64,000 bases of DNA from Ardenticatena maritima (GTDB taxonomy: Bacteria > Chloroflexota > Anaerolineae > Ardenticatenales > Ardenticatenaceae): contig NZ_LGKN01000009.1 in NCBI RefSeq assembly GCF_001306175.1, positions 186,001 through 250,000 on the forward strand, written 5' to 3'. Numbering within the stretch: position 1 is the stretch's first letter; every line of letters begins with the position of its first letter. Shown piece by piece: positions 8,754 through 16,278 of this stretch. The notes beneath the pieces are model-generated. The model made no database searches. It was not told the DNA's origin and saw only the letters and a program-made list of their open reading frames with translations. A program made the position numbers and the translations under genes.

Positions 8754-9899
8754 TCACTCGCGTGGGTTGATGGAGCGTGCGACATATCGCCCAACAATGC
8801 CAAGCCCCAAAAGCGAAAAGACCAGTAGCGCGATACCGGCAAGGCGCAAGAAAGGCGTCCATGGGGACGAGGGGAGCGGGGGCGAAGCGCTGATAAGCGG
8901 ACGCGCCGAGGGCGCATCACCAGCAGGCGGCGCGTCCACCGCCGGCATCGCAATCACCGTTTCGCCTTCGTCCGTCACGGCGCTGACGAGCAAGGTGGGC
9001 GTTGGAATAGGCGCCGGGTAGGCGGCTTCCAGTTGCTCGGTGGGCGGCGCGGTCGGTGTCGGGGTGGGTGAAGCGTTGGGCGCAGTGGACGCCCTCGGCG
9101 ACGGCGTTGCGGTGGCGTCAACAGGCGCCCCAACCGCCCGCGAGGTTGGGCTTGGCACGGGTGTTCTGGTTTTGGTCGGCGTGCGGGTCGGCGTCGGCGT
9201 ATGGGTGGGCGTGCTCCCCGGCGGCGGTGTATTCGTGACGGTTGGCGACGGTGTGGATGTCGGTGTGCGCGTGGGGGTTGGCGTATGCGTCGGTGTACTG
9301 TTGGGCTGTGGCGTATTGGTCTTGGTTGGGGTTGGCGTGCGCGTTGGCGTGCGCGTCGGTGTACGCGTCGCTGTCGGTGAGGGTGTGTGGGTCGGCGTGG
9401 GTGTGGCGCTGGGTGTTGGTGTCGGTGTCGGGGTGGCGGTGGGCGGCGGCGTAGGGGTCGGCGTCGCGCTGGGTGCAGGGGTGGGGCTTGGTGTGGGCGT
9501 CGGGGCGGCGCCGGGAATGACGAGAACCGGCGGCGAGTGGTAGGTGGACTGGTTCGAGGCGTTGATATCCTCAAGCCAGTAGTAATAGACCTGGCCGATT
9601 TGGATATCCGTGTCAGTCCATGCGTAGTACGCGCCGGTTTGCCCATCCCCCTGCGCTGGAATGAACGGGCTGACGCGGGTGCTGTCATCGGGGAAAGCCG
9701 TGTCCGACGTCGTGCGGTGCACAAAAAAGCCCACGTTATCGAACTCGGTGGCGGTTTCCCACTCGACCAGCACACTGCCGCCCTGGTCGGTGGCGCGGAA
9801 ATACTGCAATGTGACCGCGCTCCACGTCTGCGCCACCAGCACAAAGCCCGCCAAGAGAATGAGCGCCGCACCTATGAAAAACTTGCCTGTTTGCCGCAC
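8754..9899 (-). CDS. Surface protein: signal peptide, fibronectin-like domain, Thr/Pro-rich stalk, C-terminal membrane helix
   Basis: About 381 residues of unassigned function. I start at GTG 9899: AAGGAG lies 9 nt upstream, and this leaves a clean signal peptide (hydrophobic [15 protein letters not shown]). The TTG at 9920 has no Shine-Dalgarno site. Residues about 27-125 resemble a fibronectin-III-like module ([32 protein letters not shown]). Then come about 150 residues of PTPTPTxTPT low complexity, likely glycosylated in an extracellular stalk, and a C-terminal hydrophobic helix ([21 protein letters not shown]) with a short basic tail. It sits 9 bp upstream of the lipoprotein C25 peptidase, and such beta modules commonly accompany gingipain domains. 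It could be an anchor or partner for the peptidases (inference). Confidence 0.75.
   Translation of the reverse strand: MRQTGKFFIGAALILLAGFVLVAQTWSAVTLQYFRATDQGGSVLVEWETATEFDNVGFFVHRTTSDTAFPDDSTRVSPFIPAQGDGQTGAYYAWTDTDIQIGQVYYYWLEDINASNQSTYHSPPVLVIPGAAPTPTPSPTPAPSATPTPTPPPTATPTPTPTPSATPTPTHTPSPTATRTPTRTPTRTPTPTKTNTPQPNSTPTHTPTPTRTPTSTPSPTVTNTPPPGSTPTHTPTPTRTPTKTRTPVPSPTSRAVGAPVDATATPSPRASTAPNASPTPTPTAPPTEQLEAAYPAPIPTPTLLVSAVTDEGETVIAMPAVDAPPAGDAPSARPLISASPPLPSSPWTPFLRLAGIALLVFSLLGLGIVGRYVARSINPRE
9040..9543 (-). repeat. Low-complexity Thr/Pro-codon repeat tract
   Basis: On the plus strand this reads as imperfect GTGGGxGTxGGCGTx-like units; on the minus strand they encode PTPT/RTPT repeats. 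It creates a spurious Val/Gly-rich plus-strand reading frame. Such tracts are prone to slippage and length variation. Confidence 0.8.
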
Positions 9900-9912
9900 G
9901 AATTGCGTCTCC

Positions 9913-10188
9913 TTATTCAAGCGTGATGAGATTGCGTTCCGCCAGCGATTGCAAAAATGCTATGGTATCTTGACGCGCCTGCTCAGGCGAAACGTTGAAC
10001 GTGCGCACCACATGTTCGATAATATCCTGCACGCTTTTGCGGCCATCAATCTGGTTCCAAATGAATGCGCCAACATGGTTGACCACGTTGACTTTCCCAC
10101 TGCGCGCATGCACGATCACGGCGTCTCCGTCGGCGTCGCGTGAAACGACGCCAGCCGCCACGGCGGGAACGCTTTCCAAAGAGAGCAT
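9913..10188 (-). CDS. PqqD family peptide-recognition (RRE) protein
   Basis: A 91-residue protein spanning the whole PqqD/RRE fold: [41 protein letters not shown], then the helical [13 protein letters not shown] and [15 protein letters not shown]. PqqD-type domains bind the leader of ribosomally made, modified peptides and hand it to the modifying enzyme. The start is set by AGGAGGAG 9-10 nt upstream of the ATG. The longer in-frame extension overlaps the intergenic region and lacks similarity. It follows the S26 peptidase gene by 37 bp and lies about 4 kb downstream of the precursor-like peptide, in the same orientation. No radical SAM enzyme, cyclase or transglutaminase-type protease accompanies it, which is unusual. 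Confidence 0.88.
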   Translation of the reverse strand: MLSLESVPAVAAGVVSRDADGDAVIVHARSGKVNVVNHVGAFIWNQIDGRKSVQDIIEHVVRTFNVSPEQARQDTIAFLQSLAERNLITLE

Positions 10189-10225
10189 AGTGCCTTCTCC
10201 TCCTTCTGAATTGCGAACTGTATTG

Positions 10226-10723
10226 CTAGAGGCGAGCGACGTAAACGCACACCATTCCAAGCGCACGCCACCCTTTTTGAACGAGCCAATGCAAAGGGGC
10301 GGGGCGTTGCAATCGCGCACATTGTAGAGCAAAGTAGCCAACTTGCCCAAGCGCCCAATGCCCCCACCGCGCGCGCGGGGTGCGCCAATCACGATAGACG
10401 CCATTGCGCTCATAGCCCACCACACGCCCAATGAGGCGCGGGGGGCGGGGAAACGTATCAGCCGCCATCAGGGCGTCGCCTTTTGTGAGCATGCGCCCCT
10501 GACGCCAGCCCAGAAAGCGGTGCGTGAGCAGGTCATCGCCCGTATCCAGCACAACGACGTCGCCAAAGCGCACGGTGGCGGGTGTGGCCGGTTCCACACG
10601 CACACGGTCGCCCACGCGCAAGGCGGGGCGCATGCTCCCGCTCACCACCGTCAGCGTGACCACATGGCCGTGCTGGAGCGTTTCGGCAACGAGTGTGATG
10701 AGATCGCGGCTTGTCTGCATCAT
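10226..10723 (-). CDS. S24/S26-type signal-peptidase-like serine peptidase
   Basis: A 165-residue S26-like protein. The catalytic serine lies in the VSGSMRPAL box (Ser30), LLTHRFLGW provides the conserved His box (His68), and LTKGDALMAAD has the Lys/Gly-Asp box (Lys81). Unlike LepB it has no obvious N-terminal membrane anchor, and its length fits the small S24/S26 peptidases found beside PqqD genes in lasso-peptide-like clusters. The start overlaps the end of the large C25 gene by 4 bp, and the PqqD-like gene follows. A role in cleaving an exported or modified peptide is plausible but inferred; an ordinary accessory signal peptidase is the alternative. Confidence 0.82.
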   Translation of the reverse strand: MMQTSRDLITLVAETLQHGHVVTLTVVSGSMRPALRVGDRVRVEPATPATVRFGDVVVLDTGDDLLTHRFLGWRQGRMLTKGDALMAADTFPRPPRLIGRVVGYERNGVYRDWRTPRARWGHWALGQVGYFALQCARLQRPAPLHWLVQKGWRALGMVCVYVARL

Positions 10724-13700
10724 CGGACAATCAGCGGCGCGAATACGCGATACAGCACGTTGGTGATGAGCGTGGCTTCGGCGTATTTGGATGTATCACC
10801 GCGCGATTGGGCTCGCACAATCACCGTATCCGAGACCGTTGCGGGCATGAGAGGCACACTCACGGTCACATTGAGCGTCGTCGTGACAGCCGGCGCGAGC
10901 GTGATACTCATCGGCGCAACTGTTGTCGGCCAGGTATTGCCGCTTACCGAAAGGTCAAAGGTATCCGTGAAGTGCCCCGCATTCGTCAAAACGAGTGTAT
11001 ACGCCACATTTTGCCCACCGCCAGTTGTCATCTCGGCACTTGCCGGCGAAAGCGCCACATCAAAGCCTGTGGGAATCTGCAACGCCGGGTCGCCATAAAT
11101 CGTGAACGTGTCAATCAAATCGTAACTCCACCCACTGGCGTACAAGGCCAATTTGCCAACCAGCGCCGCCTGCCCCAGCGTCCATTCACCGTCGCGCCAC
11201 ATGGCGTCGAACATGGCTTCCTGCATGATGGCATGTCCGGTCGCCACGCCCAACCCCGTCGGCGAGAAGGTCGCCACCGCGCCGCCATTTGGGTTCTGAA
11301 TAAAGGTCTGCGCCAAACTCATCTTGCCGGGGTAGAAGTAGTAGCCATCCAGGCAGTCCATTGAAAGCACAATCGGCAGCCGAGGCCCGTTTTGGAGCGC
11401 CTCCGCCGTCTCGACATCCATCAGGTATTCATGCGCCCATCTGTCAACAGAGGCATGCCCTACATACGAAAGAAATTGTGTACCCGAAACAGTCAATGTG
11501 CGCGTCAAATCTTCAGTCAATGCGGCACATTGACCACTGGCGCAGAGACCTTGCGCTTTGTATTCATCAAGGTAAAAGCGGTCAACCGCATACGAGGGAT
11601 GTGTGGACGTAATGCGGGCAATGGCGCTTTCGCTAAACGCCACAAAATTGCCGGCGTCATCGTTATTGTCAGCCACGAAGGTGACGCGTTGCTGGTAGGG
11701 CTGCCAGCCAGCCTGTTCATACGCGATGGTCTTGCTCACAACCGCCCACGCCCCCACCGAATCGGAAACCACAATGCGCCCCACAAGCATATCGGGCAAA
11801 ATATCATCGCCGACAACGGCAACAAGGCGGTTAGCGCTATCCACCTCGCCCTGCCAGGGGTCTGCCCATGTCATGTTGGGCGGCAAGAAATTGGTGGGGT
11901 GAGGATAGGCGTCAAACCCCTGCCCGTTCCAGTGCCCATACCCAAAGAGCACAACATACGTGGGCGGCGGGGCTTGCCAGTTTTCGTAGGCATACGCCAG
12001 GAAATTGCGAATCGCCGCCGGTCCCCAACGCCCATCATTGAATTCATTGTAAAGGTCTTCGACATCCACCACCTTCGTGCGTAACCCCTGCCCCGCACGA
12101 TACGCCGCCAGCGCCTGCGCTTGCGTCATGAAAGCGCGGTGCGTAATGACAATGTAGTCTGCACCGTTGGTTGTGCTCTTCAAATCGGGCGGCTCGTAGT
12201 AGGAAACACGCAGCGGCTGTTTGTAGCCGGTGGGTCCTACGGCGGCAAAGCGTTGCGTCGGACCATGGTTGCGCTCAAACGCCACCTGATACCCATTGGA
12301 CGTTGGCGCTTGTTGGGTGCTGGTAAGCAAAATGGGGGTTGTCGGGACAGTGATATCAAACACGCGGATATCGCTCCCCGAAAAGCCATCTACATGGTAC
12401 TCCCAGGTGCCAACACCATTCCCATTGAAGAGCAACAGGTCGTTATTGGCTTGCAAGGCCTGGCGGTATGTCAGGACAATATCGTCAAAGTAAATCGTAT
12501 CCGCGCCGGTTGTCAGTTGCGTAAAAACAGCCTGCACACTATTGACGCCATCCACCAACACGCTGCCCGGAATCTGCCCCTGTGCAGTGCCGCGATTACG
12601 GAACATCCATGTCGTGCTTATCGTTGGCGACGCCCCATTGACGGTATACGCCGCGCGGCGATTGCCCACCGTCGAATAGCCAATCGCAGAAGCCGACAAC
12701 GTCGCCGAAAACGGCTCATCGGCAACGGCATGCAGCGTGAGCGTGTACGTGCGCGTCGCAACAGGTGTCCCAAAGGTGTTGATGGCGATTTTCTCGGCAA
12801 AGAATGTTTCTTGAGGCGTGGTATACCCACCGTCGGCAAAGTGCCACGACCAATAGACATTCGCGGCATCGAAAGTCGCCGTGGTTTCATGGCTGGTCAC
12901 CACTTGCGCGGAACCGGACGGCGCAGCGTCGCTCGTGGTCATACGCAAGCCGGGGGTATCATCCACAAGCAGCCAATACGCATTCGTCGAGGTGTAATGC
13001 TCCTGATTGGTGATATCGCCGACATAGCGTTGGCCGTAGAAAAGAATGGCATCGCCGGGGTCGAACTGCCCGTCGGCTTCCCCTTCCACCAGAATCGCCA
13101 CATCCTGGTCCTGGTGCACCATACGGAAGAAGTGCGGATCAACGCCCGTGGGGTCGAACCCCGCCGCCACCAGGTCGGCATAGGTCAGGCGGTAGAGACC
13201 GTCTTCATTCACTTCAATCTTGTAGCGTGGTCCCAACGAGGTTGTGGTTTGCGTCGCTGCCACAGGCGGTTGTGATGTGCGCCAGGCCTGTGCTTGTTCA
13301 GCGTTCAAGAGGCTGGCGGCCAGAATCTGGTCGAAAGGTGTATTTTGCACTGAGGCTGAGGATGTTTGCGCGGAAGAAACGCCGTCAAAGAGCACTTCCA
13401 CTTCCAGCGAGCGATACCAGCGCAAGGTGTTCGCACGGGCATCATACTGCACAGGCGCAATTTCCAGGCGCGCCACGCGCTGAGAGCGTACCCAGGCTTC
13501 ATCGCGCAACACCACAGGCAACGCCGGCCACAAGGGCTGCGCCGCCAGTATCGAGCGGGCAAGCGCGCCACGCGCCAACCGCCCTGGCGCCCATTCCGCT
13601 TCCTGGCGCGCCGGTTCGAGTGAGGGCAATGGCGGAGCGTCCAGGGCAATGGTTTCCACATCAGCCGCCCGCAGAATCACACGCGCGCTTCCTTCCGGCG

Positions 13701-13998
13701 GCAACCCGACGAGGTAAGCGAGGCGTGGCAAAGCCGGCATCCCCGGCTCATGCTTGATGTCCGCCCCATCCAGCATGACCTGCGTGAACGTTGACGCCCC
13801 TTCCTGCTGCAGCGTCAATTGCGGCTCCGGCACTTCCAGACGAACAATCAAGCGCGTTGCGTCAGGCGTCTGGACGTCAACAACAAGCGTCTGCGGGGGG
13901 CGCTGAAACGCCTCCGTCACAGGCAAAAACAAGGGTGCAAAGAGCATCAATCCCAGGAACCCAAGCGTGCAGAAAAAAAGCCAAAAACGAGTACGCAT
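10720..13998 (-). CDS. Large secreted gingipain-like C25 cysteine peptidase
   Basis: A 1092-residue protein beginning with a Sec signal (FFCTLGFLGLMLFAPLFLPVTEA). Residues about 40-240 form a propeptide/beta region, with beta-rich segments to about 600. The C25 domain follows: DYIVITHRAFMTQAQAL, YVVLFGYGHWNG, DMLVGRIVVSDS, catalytic His in YVGHASVDRW (about residue 848) and catalytic Cys in SMDCLDGYY (about 882). A C-terminal Ig-like domain ends in RVFAPLIVR, resembling a short aromatic-L/P-L-hydrophobic tail I recall from many Chloroflexota exoproteins, possibly a sorting signal. It is transcribed after the precursor-like peptide, with a terminator-like hairpin between them, and overlaps the S26 gene by 4 bp. 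Peptidase specificity is unknown. Confidence 0.88.
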   Translation of the reverse strand: MRTRFWLFFCTLGFLGLMLFAPLFLPVTEAFQRPPQTLVVDVQTPDATRLIVRLEVPEPQLTLQQEGASTFTQVMLDGADIKHEPGMPALPRLAYLVGLPPEGSARVILRAADVETIALDAPPLPSLEPARQEAEWAPGRLARGALARSILAAQPLWPALPVVLRDEAWVRSQRVARLEIAPVQYDARANTLRWYRSLEVEVLFDGVSSAQTSSASVQNTPFDQILAASLLNAEQAQAWRTSQPPVAATQTTTSLGPRYKIEVNEDGLYRLTYADLVAAGFDPTGVDPHFFRMVHQDQDVAILVEGEADGQFDPGDAILFYGQRYVGDITNQEHYTSTNAYWLLVDDTPGLRMTTSDAAPSGSAQVVTSHETTATFDAANVYWSWHFADGGYTTPQETFFAEKIAINTFGTPVATRTYTLTLHAVADEPFSATLSASAIGYSTVGNRRAAYTVNGASPTISTTWMFRNRGTAQGQIPGSVLVDGVNSVQAVFTQLTTGADTIYFDDIVLTYRQALQANNDLLLFNGNGVGTWEYHVDGFSGSDIRVFDITVPTTPILLTSTQQAPTSNGYQVAFERNHGPTQRFAAVGPTGYKQPLRVSYYEPPDLKSTTNGADYIVITHRAFMTQAQALAAYRAGQGLRTKVVDVEDLYNEFNDGRWGPAAIRNFLAYAYENWQAPPPTYVVLFGYGHWNGQGFDAYPHPTNFLPPNMTWADPWQGEVDSANRLVAVVGDDILPDMLVGRIVVSDSVGAWAVVSKTIAYEQAGWQPYQQRVTFVADNNDDAGNFVAFSESAIARITSTHPSYAVDRFYLDEYKAQGLCASGQCAALTEDLTRTLTVSGTQFLSYVGHASVDRWAHEYLMDVETAEALQNGPRLPIVLSMDCLDGYYFYPGKMSLAQTFIQNPNGGAVATFSPTGLGVATGHAIMQEAMFDAMWRDGEWTLGQAALVGKLALYASGWSYDLIDTFTIYGDPALQIPTGFDVALSPASAEMTTGGGQNVAYTLVLTNAGHFTDTFDLSVSGNTWPTTVAPMSITLAPAVTTTLNVTVSVPLMPATVSDTVIVRAQSRGDTSKYAEATLITNVLYRVFAPLIVR

Positions 13999-14053
13999 AA
14001 AGGCCTCACTTTCGATTATGCCAACATGCCAACGACCTTAGCAGGGTACCCGG

Positions 14054-14092
14054 CGGGGAAAAAGAAATGCTTCAGGGGTTTCCTGAAGCATT
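14054..14092 (-). terminator. Hairpin terminator/attenuator downstream of the precursor-like gene
   Basis: Perfect 11-bp arms AATGCTTCAGG and CCTGAAGCATT (14066-14076 and 14082-14092) enclose a 5-nt loop. Reading leftward on the minus strand the hairpin is followed by TTCTTTTTC. It lies 26 bp after the peptide stop and before the C25 gene, so it should raise the ratio of peptide mRNA over the downstream genes. Confidence 0.8.
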
Positions 14093-14118
14093 GAGATGGA
14101 AAACTGTAAGAGGCGCGG

Positions 14119-14265
14119 TTATTCACCCAAGCCAAACAAGTCCAATTCATCATCGGGTTTGCTGATAGGTGAACCAGCGCGCGTCGTCAGTTCCAATTCC
14201 TCGATAATTTGCGGGGGCTCGTAGGGGCGGCGTTCCTGCTGGCTCATTCTTTCATTGTGCGACAT
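14119..14265 (-). CDS. Short peptide resembling a RiPP (lasso-like) precursor
   Basis: A 48-residue peptide started at the ATG preceded by GAAGGAGGAGCAT. An upstream ATG at 14310 is rejected because the predicted -10 box ends only 6 bp before it. Residues 14-20 read PYEPPQI, matching the Y-x-x-P-x-(L/I) leader motif that PqqD-like RREs bind in lasso peptides. Thr27-Thr28-Arg29 is followed by Ala-Gly-Ser-Pro. If cleavage follows Arg29, Thr28 is at -2 as in lasso leaders, and Asp38 and Asp39 are core positions 9 and 10. The 19-residue core is acidic and lacks Cys. It sits between an ABC exporter and C25/S26/PqqD genes. The family assignment is inference; no lasso cyclase is present. Confidence 0.7.
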   Translation of the reverse strand: MSHNERMSQQERRPYEPPQIIEELELTTRAGSPISKPDDELDLFGLGE

Positions 14266-14315
14266 ATGCTCCTCCTTCAGGGACAAAAGGGGTTTACTGG
14301 ATAAGGACATTGCTT

Positions 14316-14344
14316 AGAATACACTATTACCACATAAAAGTCAA
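14316..14344 (-). promoter_or_regulatory. Sigma-70-type promoter of the precursor-like peptide gene
   Basis: On the minus strand TTGACT (14344-14339) is separated by exactly 17 nt from TATTCT (14321-14316). The predicted transcript starts near 14309, about 44 nt before the peptide start codon. It lies in an unusually AT-rich gap after the exporter genes, giving the peptide its own promoter. Confidence 0.7.
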
Positions 14345-14413
14345 GGCTTTTGGGGGACTTTTTTTCCAAAAACTAGACTTTTGTTGGAAAGCCCGCATTT
14401 TCATCTAGGCATT

Positions 14414-16240
14414 TTATCCATCTTCTGCTTGCTCAAAGCGCTCACGGGCTTCTTCCACATATTCGAGACTCTGATGACGGAAGTAGGTGTTGTACAACTC
14501 AGCATAATGCCCACCTTGTGCCAGAAGCGCCTCATGGGTCCCTTCTTCGATAATCCGCCCTTTCTGCAAAACGATAATGCGGTCAGCGGCTTTGATCGTT
14601 GAGAGACGATGGGCAATAACGATAGCCGTTGTACGCGCCAACACAAGGTCCAACGCCTGCTGAATCTGCCACTCCGTGAAGGGGTCCACGCTCGCAGTGG
14701 CTTCATCCAAAATGAAAATGGCGGGGCGCTGAATGAGCACACGCATGAGCGCAACCAACTGGCGCTGCCCCATCGAGAGACGGCTTCCCCGTTCCCCAAC
14801 TTCGGTCTGCAAGCCGTTCGGCAAGGTTTCCAACCATTCCCCGTTCCCAATGCGGTGCGCCATTTCCAGAATTTCGTCATCTGTGGCTTCGGGGCGCGCG
14901 TACCGGATATTGTCAGCCACTGTTCCACTAAACAGAAAAGGCACTTGCGAGACAATCCCCAATTGGCGACGGTACGCGTGCAAATCAAGGGTGCGAATAT
15001 CCATGCCGTCAATGAGGATACGCCCCCCCTGGAATTCATAAAAACGCGCCACCAGTTTCGCAATCGAAGATTTGCCCGCGCCGGTATGCCCAACAAGCGC
15101 CACCGTTTCCCCAGGGCGGATATGCAAATTGAAGTGTTCCAGCACCGTCTCTTTTTCGGAATAGCGGAAGGTAACATCTTCCAGGCGAATGTCGCCTTTG
15201 AGCGGCGGGACGGGGCGGTTGTCGGTCTGAATGACGGCCGGCTCGGCTTCGATGAGCGAGAAAATGCGTTCGGCGGCGGACAACCCCGCTTGCACCTGCG
15301 CCGCAAACGCCGAAATGTTCATCACCGGAAACCAGAAATAATCAAGGCTTGTGATGAACAGATACCACGCTCCCGCCGTAATGACACCCGCCGCAACAGA
15401 CATCCCCCCGGTGTACACCAGCAACGCCGTTCCAACACCCCCCAACGCATTCATCACGGGAAAAACCGACGCCAGCACAAAACCGCGCTTCACATTGACG
15501 CGGTACGACTGCTGGTTGGCGCGTTGAAACTCCTCGTAAATGGCGCGTTCCTGGCGAAAATTCTTCGCGACGGCAATGCCGCTAATCGTTTCCTTGATTG
15601 TTGCGTTGACGTTGGCGATGGCGCGCATCCCGGAACGTGTGACCCGCCGCGCCAGCCCGCGCAACCCCGTGGAAACGAGAAAGAGCACAGGCATAAAACC
15701 GAATAAAACCAGCGCCAACCGCCAGTTGATGAAGACGAGAATCGAACCCAGGATGAGCGCCTGCAAGACCTGCGCCAACACATCCGTGATGAGCACCGCC
15801 ACTTCGCCAAAGTCTTTGCTGTCGGAGGTAATGCGCGACACGACGCGCCCCGTTGAATACCGATCGTAGAACGAAAGGTCGTGGTTGAGGACGGCGCGCA
15901 TGGCGTCGGTGCGTAGTTGCAACACCGCATCGCCCACCACTTGTGTCACCAGGCGGCGGCGCGCCCAGTTGACGCCCCAATTCAGGAAACCCGCCACCGT
16001 CACCGCCATGCCCAGCACCAGAACAATCGCCGAAGTATCGCCCCCTTCCAGCACGCGAATACCACGCGAAATCAGCACGGGCACCGCCGCGCTGACAAGC
16101 GACAAGAAGGCAACCAAGACCGCCACCGTCACCACTTTGCGCACATGCGGGGCCAGATAGCGGCGAATGCCTGCAATCAATTCGCGGTCGCTATATTGTC
16201 GGTCGTATGATTCAATATCCAGGCTGGCAAAAAATCCCAT
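14414..16240 (-). CDS. ABC exporter half-transporter (BmrD/YheH-like subunit)
   Basis: A 608-residue membrane-ATPase fusion: an N-terminal six-helix exporter domain (residues about 30-320), then a nucleotide-binding domain. Walker A is GHTGAGKSS, Walker B plus catalytic Glu is FILDEATASVD, and the signature is LSMGQ rather than LSGGQ. The H-loop is IVIAHRLSTIK. A degenerate signature with an intact catalytic Glu is what the BmrD-type half of a heterodimeric exporter shows. Its partner ends 38 bp upstream. It lies 148 bp ahead of the precursor-like peptide, so a role in exporting the mature peptide is plausible (inference); multidrug or lipid export are alternatives. The start has GAGGGATGT upstream. 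Confidence 0.9.
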   Translation of the reverse strand: MGFFASLDIESYDRQYSDRELIAGIRRYLAPHVRKVVTVAVLVAFLSLVSAAVPVLISRGIRVLEGGDTSAIVLVLGMAVTVAGFLNWGVNWARRRLVTQVVGDAVLQLRTDAMRAVLNHDLSFYDRYSTGRVVSRITSDSKDFGEVAVLITDVLAQVLQALILGSILVFINWRLALVLFGFMPVLFLVSTGLRGLARRVTRSGMRAIANVNATIKETISGIAVAKNFRQERAIYEEFQRANQQSYRVNVKRGFVLASVFPVMNALGGVGTALLVYTGGMSVAAGVITAGAWYLFITSLDYFWFPVMNISAFAAQVQAGLSAAERIFSLIEAEPAVIQTDNRPVPPLKGDIRLEDVTFRYSEKETVLEHFNLHIRPGETVALVGHTGAGKSSIAKLVARFYEFQGGRILIDGMDIRTLDLHAYRRQLGIVSQVPFLFSGTVADNIRYARPEATDDEILEMAHRIGNGEWLETLPNGLQTEVGERGSRLSMGQRQLVALMRVLIQRPAIFILDEATASVDPFTEWQIQQALDLVLARTTAIVIAHRLSTIKAADRIIVLQKGRIIEEGTHEALLAQGGHYAELYNTYFRHQSLEYVEEARERFEQAEDG

Positions 16241-16278
16241 ACATCCCTCGACTATGCAGAATGTTTTGCAAACAGGCG

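Noticed and set aside
9040-9543. Plus-strand Val/Gly-rich frame
   Set aside because: It is the complement of the Thr/Pro repeat stalk; composition is explained by the minus-strand coding sequence.
14266-14310. Upstream start for the precursor-like peptide at 14310
   Set aside because: It lies at the predicted transcription start of the promoter and lacks a Shine-Dalgarno site, while the ATG at 14265 has an excellent one.
14355-14395. Imperfect inverted repeat TTTCCAA/TTGGAAA after the exporter genes as a terminator
   Set aside because: On the minus strand it is followed by A and C runs rather than T, and the loop is asymmetric; it cannot be called a terminator.
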